DNA of 64,000 nt, from positions 49,743 through 113,742 of the forward strand of contig NZ_CBQR020000100.1 of NCBI RefSeq assembly GCF_000455485.1, read 5' to 3'. How positions within the stretch are numbered: position 1 is the first letter of the stretch; each line of letters opens with the position of its first letter. The notes beneath the pieces are model-generated. The model saw only the letters and a program-made list of their open reading frames with translations, did not search any database and had not been told where the DNA came from. Source of the stretch: Gorillibacterium massiliense (lineage in GTDB: Bacteria > Bacillota > Bacilli > Paenibacillales > NBRC-103111). Positions 26,067-35,341 of the stretch are shown here, in pieces. The position numbers and the translations under genes were made by a program.

Positions 26067-27851
26067 ATGTTCAAGCTGCTGAGTCGAAGCATCCGCGACT
26101 TCCGTGCCGCATATCTGCAACTGTTGCTCTTCGAATATTTGTTTGTGATTTTGACCAGCTTTGTCATTCTTCCGATCATTACGCTCATCTTCAACCGTGT
26201 TCTGACGGTAATCGGTTCCGGTTCGCTTATGAACGACGATATCGTTCAACTCGGCTTGAACTGGCGAGGTATGCTCGGCCTTACCGCCATCGGTTTGGTC
26301 GCATCTTTTGCGGTGTTCATCGAGCTTTGCGTGCTCGTTATCCTCGTCCAGCAGCACTATTTCGGCAAAAGGATCGCAACCGCCGACGCGTTATTGACTG
26401 CACTCCGTCAGACGCCCCGGCTGCTCGGCTTCGGTGCCATACAGCTGCTGATGATCTTGCTCGTGCTCATCCCGTTCGTCGACTCGCCGATATCGAAGTC
26501 GTTCTATGCGCTATTCAACGTTCCAATCTTCATGGAGCGCAATGTGCTGCATCCTTCACTGGTCATGACCATCGTCTACATCGCTATTGTAACTACAGCG
26601 ATTTACCTTGTGCTCCGGTGGATCTTCGTGCTGCATTATATCGTTCTGGAAGGCAAAACAATCGGAGCCGCCATACAAAGCAGCCACGCCTTAACGCGGG
26701 GCAAGCGCTCGAAGGTGCTCGTTTCGTTACTCCTAATGAACGCGCTCGTCATAGGGACGGGTTTTGCAGCGATCTCCTCCTTGTCGTTTTTGCCTTATTG
26801 GCTCAATCATAACGTGCTGAAGGCGTTCACCGCGCACTATTCCCTGACACTGTCCTCGATGCTTACCTATATCCTGACGCTAACGGTCATGCCGACCAAC
26901 ATCGTCGTGCTGACGCGTTTGTTCTATTTGTTCAAACGAAGCAAAGAACGGATTGCCGGCGATCAGCTGAAGCTATACCACAGTTTTTTAGGCCGCTGGG
27001 AGGAGAAATTGACGGACGCAGCGAGGCGATTTCCACGTAAACGGACGTTGTTCGCCGCTCTCGCTCTCGTATATGTATCCTTAGCGCTGTTCGTTGGATG
27101 GAAAGCCAACGGGCATTTGGTCTACGCCAAGTGGAGCGTGCTCATTTCCGCTCATCGGGGTGACGTGGAGAACACCACGACTCCTGAGAACTCGCTTCCC
27201 GCCGTTTTGGACGCAATAGACAAAGGCATCCAATCCGTCGAGATCGACATACAGTTGACCAAAGACGGCGTGGCTGTCCTCAACCACGACGCTACTCTCA
27301 AACGTATGGCCGGAGTGAACAGCCGGATAAACGACTTAACGTACGCTCAGGTAAGCAAGCTCGCAATCGGGAAAGATCCGGACGGCAATCCGGTTCCCAT
27401 CGCCACACTGGAGGATGTGCTGGGCGAGGCGAAAGGACGAATCAAGCTGCTGCTTGATCTGAAGCCCTATGGGACAAGTGAACCCCTCGTAAAAGAAACA
27501 ATCCGATTAGTCCATGAATACGAGATGGAAGATGCCGTTTACATTCAGTCATTCGACAGCACCGTGCTGCGGCAAATCCGGGCACTGTCCCCCGACATCC
27601 GGATTGGTCAAATCATGTATTTTGCCTTTGGCAATTTATCATCGCAGGACGTAGACTTTTATACCGTCGAGCAAGTAATGGTGACAAAGTCATTTGTCGA
27701 TCAAGCGCACGCCGCTGGACGCGAGGTATTGGTGTGGACGGTCAACGGGCGGCGCAATCTGAAAGAAATGCTAAAATTCAAGATCGATGGCCTCATCACC
27801 GACACGCCGGTACAGGCGCAATCGATGATCGAGCTGGATTTTATAAATTAG
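26067..27851 (+). CDS. membrane-bound glycerophosphodiester phosphodiesterase
   Basis: A 594-residue protein. An N-terminal membrane part (about 1-340) has eight or so hydrophobic helices of the GDPD-associated membrane-domain type. The C-terminal GDPD domain (about 350-590) begins ISAHRGDVENTTTPENS with the catalytic HR and ends with TVNGRR and GLITDTP. QSVEIDIQLTKDG supplies the metal-binding Glu/Asp, and VLNHDATLKR the second catalytic His. It should hydrolyse glycerophosphodiesters to glycerol-3-phosphate and an alcohol, at or outside the membrane. AAAGGAAGA precedes ATG 26067. It is a single gene, followed by a 37-base palindrome. Confidence 0.92.
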   Translation: MFKLLSRSIRDFRAAYLQLLLFEYLFVILTSFVILPIITLIFNRVLTVIGSGSLMNDDIVQLGLNWRGMLGLTAIGLVASFAVFIELCVLVILVQQHYFGKRIATADALLTALRQTPRLLGFGAIQLLMILLVLIPFVDSPISKSFYALFNVPIFMERNVLHPSLVMTIVYIAIVTTAIYLVLRWIFVLHYIVLEGKTIGAAIQSSHALTRGKRSKVLVSLLLMNALVIGTGFAAISSLSFLPYWLNHNVLKAFTAHYSLTLSSMLTYILTLTVMPTNIVVLTRLFYLFKRSKERIAGDQLKLYHSFLGRWEEKLTDAARRFPRKRTLFAALALVYVSLALFVGWKANGHLVYAKWSVLISAHRGDVENTTTPENSLPAVLDAIDKGIQSVEIDIQLTKDGVAVLNHDATLKRMAGVNSRINDLTYAQVSKLAIGKDPDGNPVPIATLEDVLGEAKGRIKLLLDLKPYGTSEPLVKETIRLVHEYEMEDAVYIQSFDSTVLRQIRALSPDIRIGQIMYFAFGNLSSQDVDFYTVEQVMVTKSFVDQAHAAGREVLVWTVNGRRNLKEMLKFKIDGLITDTPVQAQSMIELDFIN

Positions 27852-27880
27852 CACAACAAAAAATGCAGAGCGGCGGCTTT

Positions 27881-27917
27881 GGGACTGACCCCTGTTTCTG
27901 AGACAGGGGTCAGTCCC
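27881..27917. repeat. perfect 15-base inverted repeat (REP-like hairpin)
   Basis: GGGACTGACCCCTGT (27881-27895) and its exact complement ACAGGGGTCAGTCCC (27903-27917) flank a 7-base loop. There is no adjacent T-run; the nearest (CTTTTTTG) is 14 bases downstream. It may act as a terminator of the phosphodiesterase gene or be a dispersed extragenic palindrome. Confidence 0.75.
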
Positions 27918-27979
27918 TTGAATAGACGCCCTTTTTTGTATATTATGTTTGATTAATATAAATCTGGAAGGTGATCAAT

Positions 27980-28927
27980 TTGAAGCGAACTTTGATTATG
28001 GGCGGGTCTACGTTTGTAAGCCGTTCATTAGCTGAACATTTCATTCTTAAAGGCTATGAAGTAGATATCCTTACAAGAGGGGTGGGGAAATTAACTTATA
28101 CCGGTTTCAGAGAGCATCTGAAGTGTGACAGGCATTCGTCCCTTGAACTCCAAAAAACACTGGAAGGAAAACAGTATGACTATATTTTGGATATTTCCGC
28201 TTACACCAAGAACGACGTATCCACACTTTTAGCATGCATAGATACCACGGCACTAAAAAAATACATATTCTGCTCATCTGCCGCCGTATATAAACCCGGC
28301 TTCGGCGCTCTATCCGAAAGTGACGAACGTGGCGAAAACCCGAACTGGGGACAATACGGATTAGATAAAAAAGAAGCCGAGGATTATTTGTTCCAGCAAT
28401 ACTTGAATACTGGTTTTCCGATGTTAATCTTCAGGCCCACCTATATCTACGGTGAGAATAATAACTTGTACCGCGAAAGCTATTTTTTCGATCGAATCAA
28501 ACAGCGTAAGGCCATTCCGATTCCTTGTAGTCCAAATGGACAACTCACGCAGGTTCAATTCATACACATAGCCGACTTGTGCGAAGTTTTCGAATCCGCT
28601 CTGACCACCGATACCGTTGGAAAGGCGTATAATGTTACACACCCAGAGCTCATGTCCTGGGAAAAGATGCTCCATTGTTTCAGCCAAGTCACAGGAATCG
28701 AAGCAACAGCCAAACCAATCGATCATGAAGCTTTGCATGTTGAGGTGCGATCCTTTTTCCCGTTTCGGGACGTTAACATGGAGTTGGATATTTCCAACCT
28801 TATAAACGCCGGCCTTCATACCCCTTCTATCGCTCTAAGCGATGGACTGCGCAGGACATATCATTGGTATTTGCATCATTTGCCTCAACTGTCGGACAGC
28901 CGGATGACTAAAGTGGATGATCTGTAA
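27980..28927 (+). CDS. NAD-dependent epimerase/dehydratase (extended SDR)
   Basis: About 315 residues from TTG 27980, chosen because GGAAGG lies 8 bases upstream and the N-terminus then reads MKRTLIMGGSTFVSR; GTG 27971 is the alternative. The Rossmann motif is GGSTFVSRSLAEHF, the catalytic YxxxK is YGLDKKEAE (about 133), preceded by the Ser-containing CSSAAVY. FRPTYIYGENN is typical of nucleotide-sugar epimerases. The substrate is unknown. It is monocistronic, between the palindrome at 27881 and the hairpin at 29041. Confidence 0.87.
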   Translation: MKRTLIMGGSTFVSRSLAEHFILKGYEVDILTRGVGKLTYTGFREHLKCDRHSSLELQKTLEGKQYDYILDISAYTKNDVSTLLACIDTTALKKYIFCSSAAVYKPGFGALSESDERGENPNWGQYGLDKKEAEDYLFQQYLNTGFPMLIFRPTYIYGENNNLYRESYFFDRIKQRKAIPIPCSPNGQLTQVQFIHIADLCEVFESALTTDTVGKAYNVTHPELMSWEKMLHCFSQVTGIEATAKPIDHEALHVEVRSFFPFRDVNMELDISNLINAGLHTPSIALSDGLRRTYHWYLHHLPQLSDSRMTKVDDL

Positions 28928-29040
28928 CCTCCGCACCTGTCCCCATGCACTGCGCACGATGCGTCAGCTACTTTTCTCTGCCACCTTTCGGCGCACTAGA
29001 GACTTTCACTCTTTAATCGATTGCGCTGCCGAGCGCACAC

Positions 29041-29086
29041 AGGACCGTAACAACCTGCTTACCAGCAGATCGTTACGGTCCTTTTT
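29041..29086 (+). terminator. terminator, member 1 of a recurring hairpin family
   Basis: AGGACCGTAAC...CTGCT (29041-29059) pairs with AGCAG...GTTACGGTCCT (29064-29082), followed by five Ts, 114 bases after the epimerase stop. The same CTGCT/AGCAG loop-end with GTAAC/GTTAC arms recurs near 32.5, 40.1, 43.6 and 45.0 kb. The remaining 130 bases before the next gene contain only AT-rich promoter-like sequence. Confidence 0.8.
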
Positions 29087-29220
29087 ACATTATCCCGCTC
29101 ACCTCTTGCGCCCCCTCTCCCCCACTCTACTCCCGCCGCAAACGGCATATTAATTTTCTATAGTTTCTTGCCATTTAATAGAATATACTAAATAAGAATA
29201 TTTATAAGGAGGAAAGCAAC

Positions 29221-32200
29221 ATGAACTACATACCAAAAAAATGGTCATTCATTATTTCCCTCTTTTTGATTCTTCAATTAAGTCTCGGATGCTGGATTTC
29301 ACCCGTAGCCTTAGCGGTTGCCCCGAGCCTAGCCGTGGCTACGAGCAGCGGATCTGCCGCCTTCACTTCCGGCGATAATGCAGCTTCAATCCCCGTTACC
29401 ATCGACCCTGGCCTAACGGTTTACAATCCGGACAGCACAATGTTAACCAGCGGGACAGTAGCTATCACAAGCAATTTCCAAGCTGGTGAAGACGTGCTGA
29501 CGTTTATCAACGACGGAGCGACAATGGGCAATATTACGGCGAGTTACGATGCCAGCACCGGGGTTCTTACGCTGACATCCATTGGCGCTTCAGCCACCCT
29601 AGCCCAGTGGCAAAACGCCCTCCACTCGGTCACGTACACCGATTCAGCCGTCACTCCAAATACGGCATCGCGTACGATTAGCTTCTCGGTGTATGACGGA
29701 TCGGTACTGAGTAATACGGCAACGAGAACCGTTACCGTAGCTGCAGTGGATCAGACACCTATCGTGACTTCAAGTGGCGGGCCAACCGGGTTCGTGGCTG
29801 GCGGTACCTTACCTTCGATCCCCGTAGTTATTGACTCCAGCCTAACGTTATCCGACTTGGACAACACAACGCTTGCCAGCGGAACTGTAGCCATTACAGG
29901 TAACTACCACAGTGGAGAAGACATACTGGCGTTCTCGAATACCAATTCGTCTTTATATGGCAATATTGTGGCAAGCTACAATGCCGCCACCGGGGTCCTT
30001 ACATTGACGTCTTCCGGCGCTACGGCCACCCTAGCACAGTGGCAAAGCGCCCTCCGCTCCGTCACGTACACCGATACAGCCGTCACTCCAAATTCGGCAA
30101 CTCGCACGATTAGTTTTTCTGTAAATGACGGAGTAAAGACCAGCAGCAGTACAACGAAGAGCATTACCCTAACAATGGCGACAAACCAGCCGCCTATCGT
30201 GATTTCGAGTGGCGGGTCAACCGGCTTCACCGCTGGCGATAACGTTGCTTCAACTCCAGTTGCTATCGACCCCGGCCTAACGGTTTTCGACCTCGACAAT
30301 ACGACACTATCTAGTGGAACTGTAGCCATTACAGGCAATTTCCATAGTGGGGAAGACGTACTGACGTTCACGAACAGCAGCTCGCTTTTATATGGCAATA
30401 TTGTAGCGAGCTTTAATGCCGCCACCGGGGTTCTTACGCTGACATCTTCCGGCGCTACGGCCACCTTGGCCCAGTGGCAAAACGCCCTCCACTCGGTCAC
30501 ATACACCGATTCAGCCGTCACTCCGAATACGGCAACGAGAACGATTAGCTTCTCGGTGCATGACGGATCGGTAATGAGTAATACAGCAACGAGAACGGTT
30601 ACCGTAACCGCAGTGGATCAAACACCTATCGTGACTTCAAGTGCCGGGCCAACCGGGTTCGTGATCGACGGTAACATGCCTTCAACCCCCGTTGCTATCG
30701 ACTCCGGCCTAACGTTAGCCGACCTGGACAACACAACATTAGCCAGCGGTACAGCAACCATCACAGGTAATTTCCAAGCTGGAGAAGACGTGCTGGCATT
30801 TACGAACGACGGAACAACCATGGGTAACATTTCGGCAGCCTACAATGTCACCACCGGGGTGCTTACGTTGACGTCTGCGGGCGCTACATCCACCCTAGCC
30901 CAGTGGACAAGTGCCTTGCGCTCCATCAAGTACACCAATGCGTCAGCAACGCCGAATACATCGACGCGTACGATTAGCTTTTCTGTAAATGACGGAGTAA
31001 AGACCAGCAGCAGCGCAACGAAGAGCATTACCATAACAATGCCAATAAACCAGCCGCCTATCGTGACCACTAGTGGCGGATCAACCGGCTTCACCGCCGG
31101 CGATAACGTTGCTTCAACCCCCGTTGCCATCGACTCCGGCCTATCGGTTTCCGATCTAGACAATACGACACTATCTAGTGGAATTGTAGCCGTCACAGGC
31201 AATTTCCAAGCTGGGGAAGACGCGCTGGCATTTATGAACGATGGAGCAACCATGGGCAATATTACGGCAACCTACAATGCTTCCACCGGAGTGCTTACAT
31301 TGACGTCTTCCGGTGCTACGGCCACCTTGGCCCAGTGGCAAAACGCACTCCGTTCGGTCACGTACACCAATTCATCCGCAACGCCAAATGCATCGACCCG
31401 CACGATTAGCTTCTCTGTGAATGACGGGTCAGCTAATAGCAGCATTGCAACGAAAGGTGTTACCATAAAGGCGTTAACGAGCATAAGCGCTGCTCCGCAA
31501 ACCATAAACGTTACAGCTGGGTCAACCGCTTCTACGACAATAACAGCCCACTATTCGGATTTGTCCGAAACGGATGTAACCTCTTCCGTATCTTGGACTG
31601 TTCAAACACCTGCGGTTGCAAGTGTATCCGGGGGGACGATAATAGGCCTCAAGGCGGGAGGCACGGTCTTGACAGCCGTCTATGGGACCCAAACGGTGAA
31701 TATGAACCTGACGGTGACATCCAGCGGAAGCAGCGGTAATTGGAATCCTGGCCCAAGTACAAGTCCGGCCGATCCCGATCCTGACCCCGTAACGACTCCG
31801 GCTGAAGAGGCCTCGCCTTTTTATGGGCTCGTTGACCTCGGTCATCTGATAGCCTCTATTAAAAACGACTTGGCTGCCGGGAATGCTACAGCATTCCAAG
31901 ATACACCCTCCCACTGGGCTACCAGCAGCATTACACTTGCCGTTAGATTAGGGATATCCTCCGGCTATCCGGACGGAACCTTCAGACCGGATACTTCGAT
32001 TACACGAGCCGAGTTCAGTACAATGATCGTAAAAGCCTTAGGCCTGCAAGCTGGAGGCGGAACCCGCGCATTTCAAGATACTCAGAACTCATGGGCGCGG
32101 AATTATATCGAGATCCTTGCTACAAATGGAGTCATAAACGGATACCCGGACGGAACGTTCCGACCGGATAATGGGATTACGCGCTCTGAAATGATGGCCA

Positions 32201-32439
32201 TGATCTCGAAAATTTTGATTTTGGACAAAACCGACGTTGGCAAGGGCAAAGATTTCGTCGATGTTGAGCCCAATCATTGGGCCTACGATATAATCAAAGA
32301 AGCCTCAGCCGCCGGAATCATCCAGGGGCGAGGCCAGAATCAATTTGCACCCGACGATAACGTCACGAGGGCGGAGGCCATTACGGTTATCATTCACGTT
32401 CTGACAACGGAACCGACGATTCGGGACTTGCTATTGTAA
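29221..32439 (+). CDS. SLH surface protein built from five ~144-residue tandem repeats
   Basis: A 1072-residue exported protein. A hydrophobic signal segment is followed by five tandem repeats of about 144 residues. Repeats 2-5 start near nucleotides 29761, 30196, 30628 and 31057 and share motifs such as TLAQWQNALHSVTYT and TRTISFSVNDG, resembling cadherin/Ig-type surface modules. A Big_2-like domain (about 755-835) and a Pro/Asp linker (PADPDPDPVTTP) come next. Three C-terminal SLH domains (about 890-1070; GYPDGTFRPDTSITRAEF) bind wall polymer. AAGGAGGAAAG precedes ATG 29221. It is probably a structural or adhesive S-layer-associated protein. Confidence 0.92.
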   Translation: MNYIPKKWSFIISLFLILQLSLGCWISPVALAVAPSLAVATSSGSAAFTSGDNAASIPVTIDPGLTVYNPDSTMLTSGTVAITSNFQAGEDVLTFINDGATMGNITASYDASTGVLTLTSIGASATLAQWQNALHSVTYTDSAVTPNTASRTISFSVYDGSVLSNTATRTVTVAAVDQTPIVTSSGGPTGFVAGGTLPSIPVVIDSSLTLSDLDNTTLASGTVAITGNYHSGEDILAFSNTNSSLYGNIVASYNAATGVLTLTSSGATATLAQWQSALRSVTYTDTAVTPNSATRTISFSVNDGVKTSSSTTKSITLTMATNQPPIVISSGGSTGFTAGDNVASTPVAIDPGLTVFDLDNTTLSSGTVAITGNFHSGEDVLTFTNSSSLLYGNIVASFNAATGVLTLTSSGATATLAQWQNALHSVTYTDSAVTPNTATRTISFSVHDGSVMSNTATRTVTVTAVDQTPIVTSSAGPTGFVIDGNMPSTPVAIDSGLTLADLDNTTLASGTATITGNFQAGEDVLAFTNDGTTMGNISAAYNVTTGVLTLTSAGATSTLAQWTSALRSIKYTNASATPNTSTRTISFSVNDGVKTSSSATKSITITMPINQPPIVTTSGGSTGFTAGDNVASTPVAIDSGLSVSDLDNTTLSSGIVAVTGNFQAGEDALAFMNDGATMGNITATYNASTGVLTLTSSGATATLAQWQNALRSVTYTNSSATPNASTRTISFSVNDGSANSSIATKGVTIKALTSISAAPQTINVTAGSTASTTITAHYSDLSETDVTSSVSWTVQTPAVASVSGGTIIGLKAGGTVLTAVYGTQTVNMNLTVTSSGSSGNWNPGPSTSPADPDPDPVTTPAEEASPFYGLVDLGHLIASIKNDLAAGNATAFQDTPSHWATSSITLAVRLGISSGYPDGTFRPDTSITRAEFSTMIVKALGLQAGGGTRAFQDTQNSWARNYIEILATNGVINGYPDGTFRPDNGITRSEMMAMISKILILDKTDVGKGKDFVDVEPNHWAYDIIKEASAAGIIQGRGQNQFAPDDNVTRAEAITVIIHVLTTEPTIRDLLL

Positions 32440-32482
32440 GGATCGATATAATAAGGGAGTCATCTATCATTTTCCTTGTAAA

Positions 32483-32531
32483 AGAGGGTCGCAACGTCTG
32501 CTCAACGGCAGCCTGTTACGGCCCTCTTTTT
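32483..32531 (+). terminator. terminator, member 2 of the hairpin family
   Basis: AGAGGGTCGCAAC...CTGCT pairs with CAG...GTTACGGCCCTCT, followed by a T-run (32526-32531). It lies between the SLH gene and the convergent small gene ending at 32546 and may serve both. Confidence 0.8.
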
Positions 32532-32545
32532 ATCTATTAACCCCC

Positions 32546-32764
32546 TTACCCACGAACCTCGGAAAACGCACGAAGGGGGACATACAGCCGATTATTGTAA
32601 TTCAACACACTGACATCACTAGATGAACTTTCTTTTCCATCTACAAAAAGGTGCAATAAAGTCGGATATAGCCTCGCTTTCACTTCGTTGGATACCGATG
32701 CCGCCGCCACCGATGCCCCGCTTAAGACGAAGCCGCAGATCAACCCCATTACGAAACGTTTCAT
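32546..32764 (-). CDS. short exported protein with partial copper-amine-oxidase-N-type stalk domain
   Basis: Only 72 residues: a signal peptide (MKRFVMGLICGFVLSGASVAAA) and then VFVDGKE-like and NYNNRLYVPLRAFSE segments typical of the amine-oxidase N-terminal (stalk) domain in Paenibacillaceae surface proteins. Full stalk domains are about 80-100 residues, so this may be a truncated relic or a minimal secreted form. A clear GAGAGGGC ribosome site precedes ATG 32764, and the frame ends in a normal stop. Confidence 0.7.
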   Translation of the reverse strand: MKRFVMGLICGFVLSGASVAAASVSNEVKARLYPTLLHLFVDGKESSSSDVSVLNYNNRLYVPLRAFSEVRG

Positions 32765-32851
32765 TTTGCCCTCTCTCCAATCCCATAAATTCCCAAATCC
32801 ATCCTATAGACGAATAAATAACGGGAAAGTTGCGAGGACGAGCCGGAAAGG

Positions 32852-33472
32852 CTAGTCTGCTTTGCAATATCTTTTTACGAACGTGAAAATCAGCTCATCC
32901 AGCAAAGGGTTGGCCGTTTCGTTGGTAATGCCGTGTTGGAATAAAGCCGGCCACGTGAGCGCACCTTCAATCATGGCGTAAAACACCCGCGCCGCAAGAG
33001 CCGGATTGTCGATTTGCAGTTTGTTATCTTTGTGTGCCGCCATAAGCCAGTTTATAAACGGTTCAAGGGGAGAGGCATATTTCGCCCGGGTCATACGCGC
33101 ATAATCGATATCCCGAATAAAGACAGAGGTCAAAACCCGTGATAATCCGAGCCTGGAGGGACTGTTGATCAAAAATAATTCAGCATGCGCAAAGGCTGCC
33201 AATTGTTCTTCTAACGGTTTTGCAGGGTCATACTCAATTTGCTTCAAGATTTGTTGTTCACTGAGGAGCTTGGCAATCACCGCTTGAAAGAGATTCTCCT
33301 TATTGGAAAAATGGTTATAGACCGTACGTTTGGAAACACCCGCGATCTCGGCAATCCGATCCATACTAGCATTGTCGTAACCCATTTCGGTAAACACCTG
33401 CATAGCCCCATTAAGGATGGATTCATGCTTCCTGCTCTTATCTCGTTTTTTGACTGCGGGTATAACGTCCAT
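32852..33472 (-). CDS. TetR/AcrR-family repressor
   Basis: A 206-residue regulator. The HTH is ILNGAMQVFTEMGYDNASMDRIAEIAG with recognition helix VSKRTVYNHFSNKENLF (about 46-62). The C-terminal part belongs to the AefR-like TetR group in pattern (TSVFIRDIDYARM, FVKRYC). It is divergent from the DUF4386/MDR operon. The palindromic site at 33549-33564 in the shared region is the likely operator for both directions. Confidence 0.9.
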   Translation of the reverse strand: MDVIPAVKKRDKSRKHESILNGAMQVFTEMGYDNASMDRIAEIAGVSKRTVYNHFSNKENLFQAVIAKLLSEQQILKQIEYDPAKPLEEQLAAFAHAELFLINSPSRLGLSRVLTSVFIRDIDYARMTRAKYASPLEPFINWLMAAHKDNKLQIDNPALAARVFYAMIEGALTWPALFQHGITNETANPLLDELIFTFVKRYCKAD

Positions 33473-33535
33473 CTATCTATGCAATCCCTTCTATCGACAA
33501 AAATTAACTACACCGCATAGTGCAATTAACCCTTG

Positions 33536-33567
33536 TTTGGGAATTATTTACACTGTACAGTATAGTT
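33536..33567 (+). promoter_or_regulatory. promoter with embedded TetR operator
   Basis: The 16-base near-palindrome TACACTGTACAGTATA (33549-33564; core ACTGTACAGT is perfect) lies between TTGGGA (33536) and TATAGT (33560), which form a plausible rightward promoter with an 18-base spacer. Binding there would block transcription of the operon at 33633. Confidence 0.65.
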
Positions 33568-33632
33568 AGCGTCTGAAGAAATTACAATGATATTGCTTAG
33601 GTTACGTGCACTGGAACTGTCGGGGGGCGAAG

Positions 33633-34331
33633 ATGAGTATGACACCCTTTCGCAGCAACCTGTCACGATCTTTAGGGGCGGCTTTCTTGCTGCAAGCCTT
33701 AGCTTCGCTGGTCAGTGGAGGTTTTTTATTCAACCCGCTAATTGTTGAAGAGGATATACGCAAAACGATGCTCAACTTAGCCAGCCATGCGCCTCTTGTC
33801 CATGCAAGCATCATAGGCGATATCGTCACGGCTGCAGGGATCATATTTCTAGGAGCCATTCTCTTTGCGGTTGTCGGAAGCCAAAACAAAGGGATGGCCC
33901 TAACCGCCTTAGGATTGTACATCTTCGAGGCTGGGATCCTTGTCGCGAGCAAATGCGTTGTCTTTGGCCTGTTGAAGATCAGTCAAGACTATGCGGCTAC
34001 CGGGGATAAAGCCATTGAACGCCTAGCCAGACTGGCTTTGGAGGCGGAGCATTTTATGTACACCCTGCACATGCTCCCCTTCGGTCTTGGCGCTATTCTC
34101 TTTTATTTCTTGCTGAACAAGTCCAATCTTATACCAAAATGGCTATCGCTATGGGGTTTGATTGCCGTCCCATTTGTGCTTGTTGGCGCTGTATGGACCA
34201 TTTCCGACGCACATGTTCCTCCTGCTATTCTTGTCCTCGCTTTACCGTATGTCCCCTTCGAGTTTTTTGCCGGCCTATTCATACTGGTTAGAGGTTTTCA
34301 CATGCCAATTCGGAAGGACTTGATCCAATGA
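33633..34331 (+). CDS. DUF4386 integral membrane protein
   Basis: About 232 residues from ATG 33633 (GGGGGG five bases upstream; ATG 33639 is close by). Six or seven hydrophobic helices are visible, with the DUF4386 pattern FRSNLSRSLGAAFLLQALAS at the start, ALGLYIFEAGILVASK in the middle and LYTLHMLPFGLGAILFY-like sequence later. The family's function is unknown. It is coupled to the downstream oxidoreductase by a 4-base overlap and divergent from the TetR gene. Confidence 0.87.
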   Translation: MSMTPFRSNLSRSLGAAFLLQALASLVSGGFLFNPLIVEEDIRKTMLNLASHAPLVHASIIGDIVTAAGIIFLGAILFAVVGSQNKGMALTALGLYIFEAGILVASKCVVFGLLKISQDYAATGDKAIERLARLALEAEHFMYTLHMLPFGLGAILFYFLLNKSNLIPKWLSLWGLIAVPFVLVGAVWTISDAHVPPAILVLALPYVPFEFFAGLFILVRGFHMPIRKDLIQ

Positions 34332-35281
34332 GAGCGGTTGTGTGCACCAAATATGGCCCGCCGGACGTGCTTCAACTTATGGAAGTCCAAAAGCCTTCTC
34401 CCAAGCATGATGAGGTATGCATCAAAATCCACGCTTCCGCCGTAACGGCCAGTGACATCTATATTCGAGCCTCCCAATTGCCGCTCCGGTTTTTACTGCC
34501 AATGCGACTCTTTTTGGGGTTCACAAAACCGAGAAAGTCCATCATCGGAATGGTATTGGCTGGAGAAATCGAATCCGTAGGAAAAGACATCAAGCGGTTT
34601 AAAGCAGGGGATCAGGTTTACGGGATTACCGGTTTCGGACTTGGCGCTTACGCCGAGTACAAATGCATGAAAGAATCAGACTCCATGTACGGCTGCCTAT
34701 CCCTAAAACCTGCAAGTATAAGTTATGAAGAGGCAACAGCCGCGGCATACGGCGGGCTTTTGGCATTGCAACGGGTGGAAGAAGGGAATATAAGTCCCGG
34801 TCAGAAGGTTCTTATCTACGGGGCATCAGGAACTTCCGGAACAATGGCCATCCAATTGGCAAAATACTATGGCGCTGAAGTTACCGGAGTATGCAGCACG
34901 CGCAATTTGGAATTCGTTAAATCTTTAGGGGCCGATCAGGTGATTGACTACACCAAAGAGGACGCTGCACCTCCCGTAGGCCCTTACGACGTTATGCTCG
35001 ATACAGCGGGAAAAGCCAAAGACTCAACCGTAAAAGAGCAGTGCAAGAAAGCTCTGCGCTCGCAAGCAAACTATCGGTCCATCGATGACGGGAAATTAGA
35101 ATTGAGCTCCAAACGCCTTGTAAAAATCAAAGAGTTGATCGATGCCGGCCACTTAAAACCGGTAATCGACCGAATCTATCCGATGGAGCAAATTGTAGAA
35201 GCTCATGAATACGTAGAAAAGGGCCGCAAGCGTGGAGGAGTCGCCGTATCCATTAAGCATCCCACGATGCCCCACACTTAA
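34328..35281 (+). CDS. zinc-free MDR-family NAD(P)H quinone oxidoreductase-like protein
   Basis: A 317-residue medium-chain dehydrogenase/reductase. The N-terminal GroES-like half (MRAVVCTKYGPPDVLQLMEV) lacks the structural-zinc cysteine cluster. The Rossmann half has VLIYGASGTSGTMAIQLAKYYGA. The C-terminus HEYVEKGRKRGGVAVSI is typical. It probably reduces quinones or enones with NADPH. The ATGA overlap with the DUF4386 gene shows one operon, probably derepressed when the TetR protein binds a toxic ligand. Confidence 0.88.
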   Translation: MRAVVCTKYGPPDVLQLMEVQKPSPKHDEVCIKIHASAVTASDIYIRASQLPLRFLLPMRLFLGFTKPRKSIIGMVLAGEIESVGKDIKRFKAGDQVYGITGFGLGAYAEYKCMKESDSMYGCLSLKPASISYEEATAAAYGGLLALQRVEEGNISPGQKVLIYGASGTSGTMAIQLAKYYGAEVTGVCSTRNLEFVKSLGADQVIDYTKEDAAPPVGPYDVMLDTAGKAKDSTVKEQCKKALRSQANYRSIDDGKLELSSKRLVKIKELIDAGHLKPVIDRIYPMEQIVEAHEYVEKGRKRGGVAVSIKHPTMPHT

Positions 35282-35341
35282 TTACCAAAATGCAGGCGCT
35301 TTGGTGCATCAACCGCAAGCAGCGCAGGAGGATGCCCTCCA

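Noticed and set aside
29976-31505. Series of long minus-strand reading frames with Val/Pro-rich repeats opposite the SLH repeat gene
   Set aside because: They mirror the repeats of the plus-strand gene and have no starts with ribosome sites, signal peptides or recognisable domains.
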